A DNA stretch of 50,581 nucleotides from Microcaldota archaeon (lineage in GTDB: Archaea > Micrarchaeota > Micrarchaeia > Micrarchaeales > CABMGC01): NCBI GenBank assembly GCA_028867145.1, contig JAGWGX010000005.1:1-50581 (forward strand). Direction: 5' to 3'. Shown piece after piece: positions 44,084-50,581 of the stretch. Numbering within the stretch: the stretch's first letter is position 1; each line of letters starts with the position of its first letter. Made by a program: the position numbers and the translations under genes. The notes below the pieces were generated by a model that searched no databases, was not told where the DNA came from, and saw only the letters and a program-made list of their open reading frames with translations.

Positions 44084-44305
44084 ATGATGGCTAAACGGGG
44101 GTTCAGCCTATACGACATGGAGCAGTTCATGCGTGAGGCGGGAGCAGAACAGGTGACTGAGGATGCGGTCCTAGAGCTTGAAAAGGAGCTAGAGCGCCTC
44201 ACGGAGACGCTTGCGCAAAGGACGCTTAAGTACGCAAAGCACGCGGGCAGGCACAAGCTGATTAAGAAGTCGGACATAATGCTAACAAGGCACGGCCTTG
44301 TCTAA
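44084..44305 (+). CDS. Divergent archaeal histone
   Basis: FMREAGAEQVTEDAVLELEKELERLTETLAQRTLKYAKHAGRHKLIKKSDIML matches the histone-fold pattern. Confidence 0.85.
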   Translation: MMAKRGFSLYDMEQFMREAGAEQVTEDAVLELEKELERLTETLAQRTLKYAKHAGRHKLIKKSDIMLTRHGLV

Positions 44306-44321
44306 TTCTGTTTTTTGTTTT

Positions 44322-45371
44322 TCACAGCCAGCCAGCAAAGCTCATCATGAATGCAAGCAGCACAAATGCCGCCTCAAGACCGATAAGCCAGTTTGAGACC
44401 TCGTACTCCTTCATCGGCCTTATGTTCATAACAAAGTGCGTTAGGCTGTAGATCTTCTTTCCATAGGGTGCCTTGAAGGTTCCGTCCTTTTGCCTAATTC
44501 CAAGGTCGGTCACCTTGAAGCCTTTCCTTAAGTGCAAGAAGAACTCGATTATCCAAGGCAGGAAAATTATGAGACCAAATGCCTGCGCGTGACCAACTGC
44601 CATTATAGCAACTAGCGCGCCGCCGATGCAGTACGTGAAGCTATCTCCAGGGATTATCTTTGCAAAGAATTTGTTGAAAGGCCAAAACGCAAGCAGCACC
44701 ATGAACAAAAGCGCGGATAGCAGCGCGCCTATGTATGAGCCAAAGAAGGTTGTGTACAGCAAAAGGCCAAAGCTTGCGATTATCGCCATGCCAGGCTGAA
44801 GCCCGTCAAATCCACCGAGAAGATTGAATGCGTTTGAGATAAAGATTACTGCAAGCGGTAGGATGAAGATCGGGTACAAAAGCCCAAGGTTAACTGTCCC
44901 GAAAAATGGGATCGCTACCGTGCTAACTCCTGCGTTTATCGCCATGAGTGGAATTGCGCCCACAACTGTGAGCAGAGGCTTTTGCCACTGCTTTAGCCCC
45001 TTCTTTATATCCTTTAGGTCCGTTGTCATCACCCTTCTTGCGCTAACGTTTATGTCATCCAAAAATCCGACGAAGGTTATGAGCATTATTGAAAGCGCGA
45101 CGGCGATTAGCTGCTGAATGTTAATTAGAGGAGAGAAGACAAACGTGCCGCCAAATGTGTAGGCCATCATTCCAATTATCAGCCCGAACGCGACCGCGAC
45201 GCCGCCTGAGCTTGGAAGCTTTATCGCCTTTGCCTTGTTGTGGTCCTCGCCAATAACTCCTGCGCTATAGAAGTAAGACATCAGGAATTTTGTTGAGTAG
45301 AAAGTGACGATGAATGCGATGACTGCAGGGACTATTACGGTCAGATAAGTGTGATACTGGAAGACTACCAT
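44322..45371 (-). CDS. Glycosyltransferase 4/MraY-like GlcNAc-1-phosphate transferase family
   Basis: KLPSSGGVAVAFGLIIG, FVGFLDDI, NAFNLLGGFDGLQPG; multi-TM. Confidence 0.88.
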   Translation of the reverse strand: MVVFQYHTYLTVIVPAVIAFIVTFYSTKFLMSYFYSAGVIGEDHNKAKAIKLPSSGGVAVAFGLIIGMMAYTFGGTFVFSPLINIQQLIAVALSIMLITFVGFLDDINVSARRVMTTDLKDIKKGLKQWQKPLLTVVGAIPLMAINAGVSTVAIPFFGTVNLGLLYPIFILPLAVIFISNAFNLLGGFDGLQPGMAIIASFGLLLYTTFFGSYIGALLSALLFMVLLAFWPFNKFFAKIIPGDSFTYCIGGALVAIMAVGHAQAFGLIIFLPWIIEFFLHLRKGFKVTDLGIRQKDGTFKAPYGKKIYSLTHFVMNIRPMKEYEVSNWLIGLEAAFVLLAFMMSFAGWL

Positions 45372-45500
45372 GGTTTAGAATGCCTACTTCACTAATAAAA
45401 AACTATCATTGGGAAGTTTTGCTCCCGCACACAATCTTTATAATGATTTAAGCATCATAGCAATCAAGAGTAATCACTGATTTGGTTCCTTGGTGCATTT

Positions 45501-48341
45501 GTGAAAGACTACGCGAGCATTGATAAAAAGTGGCAGGAGGAGTGGGCCAAGGCCAAAATATTCGAGTCGGACCCGGACAACAGGAAGGCCTACCTTGTCA
45601 CTGCGGCGTTTCCTTATGTAAACACTCCCCAGCATATCGGCCACATGAGAACCTACGGAACAGCAGACGTTCTTGCAAGATACAAAAGAATGAGGGGATT
45701 CAATGTCCTCTTTCCGATGGGATTCCATGGAACCGGAACGCCGATTCTTGCAATCGCAAAGAGGATAAAAAACAACGACAAGGAACTGTTTCAGGAGCTG
45801 AAGACTTTTCACATCAGCGATGAGGACATCAAAAGGATGCAGGACCCAGAGTTCATTGTTCAGTATATATCCCAGGAGATTGAGACGGGAATGCACGGGT
45901 CTGGGCTGAGCATTGACTGGAGAAGGAAGTTCATCTCTATCGAGCCAATATTTAGCAAGTTCATAGAGTGGCAGTTTGGGATCCTAAACTCAAAGGGATA
46001 CCTCGTGAAGGGAAAGCATCCGGTGGGATGGTGCCCAAACGAGAACAATGCGGTGGGAATGCACGACACCAAGCACGACGTTGAGCCGGAGATCGAGCAG
46101 GAGACCGCAATAAAATTCAAGGTCGAGGGGGAGGAGGCAAGCCTGCTTTGCAGCACATATAGGCCAGAGACAGTTGACGGCGCGACGAATGTTTTTGTGA
46201 ACAAGGATGTCTCTTATGTGCTTTGCATAATTGACACAGAAAAATACTACATCTCAAAGGCGGCGGCAAAGATTTTATCCTACCAAATGCCAGTTGAGGC
46301 AACTGCAGAGCTTATGGGCTCTGAGCTTCTTGCAAAGAGGTGCATAAACCCATTCAACGGGGAGGTGCTTCCAATTTTCCCAGGAGATTTTGTGAAGGAG
46401 TCGCTTGGAACCGGGGTTGTGATGTCGGTTCCCGCCCACGCGCCGTTTGACTATGCAGCAGTTGAAAAGCTAAAGGCGAGCGGATATAACACCGGAGGGA
46501 TTAAGTACAAGAAGATAATTGATGTCCAAATCGGAAAGTCGCAGGCAGAGTCGAAGGAGGGAGGGAAGCCGATCCACCTTGACCTTCCGGCGCTTGCCTA
46601 CCTTGAGCTGCTAAAGACTGATGTGAATGCGGTAAACGACATGCTTGAGTTTGCGACAAAAATGCAGTACAAGGAGGAGTCGCACTGGGGCAAGATGCTC
46701 GTGAAGGGATATGAGGGGATGAGCGAGCCTGATGCAAGGGATAAAATCAAGAGGAAGCTGCTTGATGAGAAGAAGGCAATAATGATCCACATAATACAAA
46801 ATGCGCCAGTAAAGTGCAGGTGCGGCTTTGATGTAGTGGTCAAGATCGTGGACAACCAGTGGTTCATAAATTACGGCGACAAGGTGTGGAAGGAGCTTGT
46901 GAAGGAGCACTTTAGGTCAATGAATGTGCTTCCAGAAAAGGTCACAAATGCGTTCAATGCAGCAATAGACTGGATTGACCTAAGGGCAGTGGTGAGGGCG
47001 CAGGGCCTTGGGACAAAATTCCCGCTTGACAAAAACTTCATTATCGAGTCCCTTTCGGACTCGACGATCTACATGTCGTTTTACACAATACTCAACTTCA
47101 TAAGATCTGTTGATGTGGAGAAGCTTAGGCCCGAGTTTTTCGATTACGTCTACCTAGGAAAGGGTGATGCGGACAAGGTTGCGGCAGGCAGCGGAATAGA
47201 TTTTGAGATTGTGAAGAAATCCAGGGAGAGCTTCACTTACTGGTATGATTTCACCTCAAGGCACTCCGCCGCTGACCTTATTCCAAACCACTTCACAATG
47301 CAGATATACAACCACGTTGCGATCTTTGACAAGGCTTACTGGCCAAAGCAGGTTGTCGCGAACGGTATGGTCATGTGCGAGGGGGAGAAGATGAGCAAGA
47401 GCCTTGGGAACATAATTCCCCTCTCAGATGCGCTAAAAAAGGTTGGGGCAGACCCGCTTAGGATCTCGGTGATCACAAGCGCCGACCTCTTTAGCGACAC
47501 CGAGTACAGCGAGAGCGCGATAAATGGAATCCAAGAGAGGCTTGAGTACCTTGCAAACATAGTAGACAACATTGATTCGTACGAGTCAGGCGAGCTTCGC
47601 CACATCGACTACTGGCTCTACTCTAGGCTGAACAAGAAGATCGAGAGGATCGGGATCGCCCTCGACTCCCTTGAGCTGCGCGACTACTCAACCGAGATAC
47701 TCTACGGCTCTATAATAGAGCTAAGGAAGTACTTTGAGAGGGGAGGGAACAACGGAATGGTCCTAAGGGACTACATGCAGGGAGTGATACTCATGCTCCA
47801 GCCGGTTGCGCCGCACATCGCAGAGGAGCTCTGGCACCAGCTTGGCAACAACACATTTGTCTCGCTTGAGAAGTGGCCTGGCATTGACAAGGAGATGATT
47901 AATGAGAAAATTGATGCTGAGGAGGAGGCGCTCTCGCTTTTGGTCGAGGACGCAAAGAGCGCATCGGAGCTGATGAAAAAGAAGAATGAGGGGAAGAGCC
48001 CCAGCAGAATTCACTTAATAGTCGCATCGCAGTGGAAGAGGGACGGCACGAACGAGCTTGCAAAGTCAAAGAACATCGGCAAGGCGATTGAAACATTAAA
48101 GGCAAACGGAGTAGACCCTGAAATTGCAGCAAAGTACCTAGGCAAAATGGCAAAGGAGATGAACAGGCTAAGGCCAATTGAGGTAAACGAGGAGTCGGAG
48201 TTTGCGATGCTAAACGACGCAAAGGATTATCTTTCAAGAATTCTTGGTTCGCAAGTGGAGATTGCACTTGAGAAGGAGTCGAAGTCTGCAAGGGCGGAGA
48301 GGTCAATGCCGCTCAAGCCAAGCATAGAAATTACGTTCTAG
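45501..48341 (+). CDS. leuS: Leucyl-tRNA synthetase, archaeal type
   Basis: FPYVNTPQHIGHMRTY (HIGH), GEKMSKSLGN (KMSKS), editing domain; GTG start. Confidence 0.97.
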   Translation: MKDYASIDKKWQEEWAKAKIFESDPDNRKAYLVTAAFPYVNTPQHIGHMRTYGTADVLARYKRMRGFNVLFPMGFHGTGTPILAIAKRIKNNDKELFQELKTFHISDEDIKRMQDPEFIVQYISQEIETGMHGSGLSIDWRRKFISIEPIFSKFIEWQFGILNSKGYLVKGKHPVGWCPNENNAVGMHDTKHDVEPEIEQETAIKFKVEGEEASLLCSTYRPETVDGATNVFVNKDVSYVLCIIDTEKYYISKAAAKILSYQMPVEATAELMGSELLAKRCINPFNGEVLPIFPGDFVKESLGTGVVMSVPAHAPFDYAAVEKLKASGYNTGGIKYKKIIDVQIGKSQAESKEGGKPIHLDLPALAYLELLKTDVNAVNDMLEFATKMQYKEESHWGKMLVKGYEGMSEPDARDKIKRKLLDEKKAIMIHIIQNAPVKCRCGFDVVVKIVDNQWFINYGDKVWKELVKEHFRSMNVLPEKVTNAFNAAIDWIDLRAVVRAQGLGTKFPLDKNFIIESLSDSTIYMSFYTILNFIRSVDVEKLRPEFFDYVYLGKGDADKVAAGSGIDFEIVKKSRESFTYWYDFTSRHSAADLIPNHFTMQIYNHVAIFDKAYWPKQVVANGMVMCEGEKMSKSLGNIIPLSDALKKVGADPLRISVITSADLFSDTEYSESAINGIQERLEYLANIVDNIDSYESGELRHIDYWLYSRLNKKIERIGIALDSLELRDYSTEILYGSIIELRKYFERGGNNGMVLRDYMQGVILMLQPVAPHIAEELWHQLGNNTFVSLEKWPGIDKEMINEKIDAEEEALSLLVEDAKSASELMKKKNEGKSPSRIHLIVASQWKRDGTNELAKSKNIGKAIETLKANGVDPEIAAKYLGKMAKEMNRLRPIEVNEESEFAMLNDAKDYLSRILGSQVEIALEKESKSARAERSMPLKPSIEITF

Positions 48342-48657
48342 TCATTTGTGCGAGAGGATTTTTGGAAACACCTGAATCCTTTCCCTTGAAGTCAAAGTCC
48401 CATTTAATTTTGGGGAAATCCCACTTGAGATGATCAATAACCGCATTTGCCTGCTTTGGCTTGCCCTCGTCAAAATAAGATTTAACTATTGATTTTGCGG
48501 ACCTTATTGCAATCTCCTCTTTTTCAGAAGTGCTAAAATCTCTGTCCTGGCTGTGGAGAACTTTTTGTAGCTTAACGCAAATTATTCGTGCGTTGTCTTC
48601 CCTTACGTCCCCTCCCTGAAATGCTTCGTAGAACTTAGATTTTAGATGCATTGGCAA
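48331..48657 (-). CDS. Hypothetical protein, 108 aa
   Basis: ORF track. Confidence 0.55.
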   Translation of the reverse strand: MPMHLKSKFYEAFQGGDVREDNARIICVKLQKVLHSQDRDFSTSEKEEIAIRSAKSIVKSYFDEGKPKQANAVIDHLKWDFPKIKWDFDFKGKDSGVSKNPLAQMTRT

Positions 48658-48665
48658 GCTCTCAC

Positions 48666-49613
48666 TTACTTTGTCTTTGGCGTCTCAAATGCTCCAATCT
48701 TATTGTCTCCAAAGAGCCAGATTATTGTCCCGATTAGTATCAGTGCAACTCCTGCCCAGATGTAGGTAGGGTTCACTCCGCGATAGTAATCTCCATAGAG
48801 CCAGATTGCAGTTCCGACAAGCGTTAGGAATGCGCCGAGTTTTATCCAAAGGCCGACCATCTTGTTTCCAAGCAGCTCCTTGTCTGCGTACAGCCAGATA
48901 ATCCATCCCACAATCACTCCAATAGCACCGTAGAGGATGTAGCCAGAGCCCGCGCCATAATCGCCGTATAGCCATGCGACCGTGCCAATTAGTATGAGCG
49001 CAACCCCGATTATCGTGAGCCTTGTGAGCGGAGCCTTCATCATTGCAAGCAGTATTATTGCAATTACCGCGATGAGTCCTATTGCGCCGTATGCGTATGA
49101 GCTAAGCCCTGCCATTGCACTTGAGTATGAGCCCGAGGAGCCAGTGTAGGTGCAAAGGGATCCGCTGCCGTAGCAGTTCCAATATGTCGGCGCATTGTTT
49201 GAGATGTATGTACCTGATGGGCAGGTGTTGCAGTTTGGATAAGTAGGCGTGACCGATGGGACTGTGGTTGCAACCGTTGTTGCGACAGTTGTGGTCGCGG
49301 GAGTGTTTGAAGGCTTGGCACCTCCACTCGTGTTGTTCACAGATGTGGTTGGAGCAGTTGAGACTACGCTAGTTGAAGTTGTAGGGGCCGTGGATGTCGT
49401 GGACACTCCGGTGTAGGTGCAAAGCGAACCAGAGCCGTAACAGTTCCAGTAGGTAGGGGCGTTATTTGAAACAAAAGTTCCCGAAGGGCATGTTGCGCAG
49501 TTGGGGTAGGTCGTTCCTCCACCACCGCCATACTGAGCAAATGCAAGAGGCATTGAGAGCAGCATCAAGAATACGACCATGAGATTAGAGAAGTTTCCCA
49601 TCAAACCCACCAT
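48666..49613 (-). CDS. Membrane protein with two Cys-rich extracellular repeats and four WLYGD-type TM repeats
   Basis: YPNCxTCPSGTxxSNNAPTYWNCYGSGSLCTYTG twice; GTVAWLYGDY, IIWLYADK, GTAIWLYGDY, GTIIWLFGDN; start moved to an internal Met. Confidence 0.75.
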   Translation of the reverse strand: MVGLMGNFSNLMVVFLMLLSMPLAFAQYGGGGGTTYPNCATCPSGTFVSNNAPTYWNCYGSGSLCTYTGVSTTSTAPTTSTSVVSTAPTTSVNNTSGGAKPSNTPATTTVATTVATTVPSVTPTYPNCNTCPSGTYISNNAPTYWNCYGSGSLCTYTGSSGSYSSAMAGLSSYAYGAIGLIAVIAIILLAMMKAPLTRLTIIGVALILIGTVAWLYGDYGAGSGYILYGAIGVIVGWIIWLYADKELLGNKMVGLWIKLGAFLTLVGTAIWLYGDYYRGVNPTYIWAGVALILIGTIIWLFGDNKIGAFETPKTK

Positions 49614-49660
49614 TTTTATTTTGAAGTTGAAGTTTTTAATAGGTATGCATTGCAAGTTTC

Positions 49661-50212
49661 TCACTTTGTAATAAGGGGCGCCCCGCAGTTCCTGCAGAAC
49701 TTGGAGGAGGAGAGCTCCTTCATCCCGCAGGAACTGCAAAAGATGTCCGTGGCAGCAGGCTCAATGTCGAGATCACGCTGCATCTCAGGAGAAGCGTCAG
49801 AAATCTTCTTGTTTATGAAGTTGCCAAAGGCGCTTGCCTCCTCGGGCCTTAGCCCATCGATCACCCCCTCGAACTTCCCGGTGCTCATCAGCTTATCGCT
49901 CTCCACCCCAAGCACATGAAGATGAAGCGAGGAGGAGAAGATCCCGTGCTCTATCCTAACGCTTGTTATCCTGCGGTACGGTATCGCCTCGTAGTACTTT
50001 CTTATCCCAAATGAGGTGCGATAGACCACGATCAAGCGCCTCTCCGTGGCGGCAAGAGTCGTCGGGGTTATGAAATCCCCGCCGGGGCCGAATTTCCTCT
50101 GCTTTATGGTCATGAGCACCTTTTCGCCGGACATAAGAAGGTGCTCGACCACCGAGGCCTCGTGCTTGTCGACTAAAGTAGAACCACCAACCGAGTGCAG
50201 CCCAATCTCCAC
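49661..50212 (-). CDS. PH-like domain protein with C-terminal zinc ribbon
   Basis: TTLAATERRLIVVYRTSFGIRKYYEAIPYRRITSVRIEHG and CSSCGMKELSSSKFCRNCGAPL. Confidence 0.7.
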   Translation of the reverse strand: MEIGLHSVGGSTLVDKHEASVVEHLLMSGEKVLMTIKQRKFGPGGDFITPTTLAATERRLIVVYRTSFGIRKYYEAIPYRRITSVRIEHGIFSSSLHLHVLGVESDKLMSTGKFEGVIDGLRPEEASAFGNFINKKISDASPEMQRDLDIEPAATDIFCSSCGMKELSSSKFCRNCGAPLITK

Positions 50213-50371
50213 ACAAACTCCCCCTGCGCAGCACCCGCTGCGCTAATTGCTTACCAGATGAATAGCTATTTGAGCGAGGAGTACAACATCGCTTCGTGGC
50301 GAACTCAAAATGGTTTAAATATGTTCTGATACAATAAATATTGTTCTTATTATCAGTAATTAGTGTTTTAT

Positions 50372-50524
50372 ATGGGCAAATTTCCAATAGCTGACGAGCA
50401 GTTGGCAAGGATGGTGGTCTGCAGGAAGTGCAAGACTAGGAACAAGGCGGGCATAAAGGCATGCAGGAAGTGCGGCTCAATCTACCTTAGGCCAAAGAGC
50501 AGAGAGCTGCGTGTCAAGAAGTAA
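50372..50524 (+). CDS. Ribosomal protein L40e
   Basis: Manual translation MGKFPIADEQLARMVVCRKCKTRNKAGIKACRKCGSIYLRPKSRELRVKK; missed by the ORF track (length cutoff). Confidence 0.92.
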   Translation: MGKFPIADEQLARMVVCRKCKTRNKAGIKACRKCGSIYLRPKSRELRVKK

Positions 50525-50548
50525 TCTTAAAACAATAAAGTGAATTTA

Positions 50549-50581
50549 ATGGCAGAACTCAACGACATAGAAAAGATGATG
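50549..50581 (+). CDS. Start of a CDS running off the window
   Basis: ATG followed by an open frame MAELNDIEKMM. Confidence 0.4.
   Translation, partial: MAELNDIEKMM

Noticed and set aside
1-50581. CRISPR arrays, IS elements, rRNA genes
   Set aside because: No regularly spaced repeats, transposase motifs or rRNA sequences were seen on reading

Overview
The window is a gene-dense archaeal chromosomal segment. AT-rich TATA-box/leaderless promoters, archaeal histones, NMD3, archaeal-type DnaG, Hjc, bipartite LplA/LplB and an intron-bearing tRNA fit a DPANN/Micrarchaeota-like archaeon; the lineage is an inference and was not tested. Recognisable content: VapBC toxin-antitoxin, NadM, Hef-type helicase, five tRNAs (Phe-GAA, Gly-GCC, Gly-TCC, a CAT tRNA with intron, Leu-CAG), a compact RNase P RNA, HMG-CoA synthase, LipA and LplA/LplB, two histones, ThiI-NMD3-SecD-SecF, a Fic protein, APC permease, YchF, GT2 and GT4-type glycosyltransferases, DnaG, Hjc, LeuRS and L40e. 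The most unusual region is about 29.7-43.9 kb. It encodes a giant 1864-aa surface protein with two predicted beta-propellers (NHL plus Cys-paired Kelch-like), small paralogues sharing its C-terminal domain and terminal Cys, a 676-aa membrane-anchored surface protein, and three MinD-like ATPases with amphipathic C-termini. I propose it as a candidate MinD-coupled surface-structure system. Other points of interest are a tandem duplicated P1/L12-stalk-like protein, a perfect 20-bp palindromic operator at the HMG-CoA synthase promoter, a Fic gene bracketed by GGTGACCACA repeats, and an apparent frameshift at the 5' end of a small surface-protein gene. No CRISPR array, rRNA or insertion sequence was seen.
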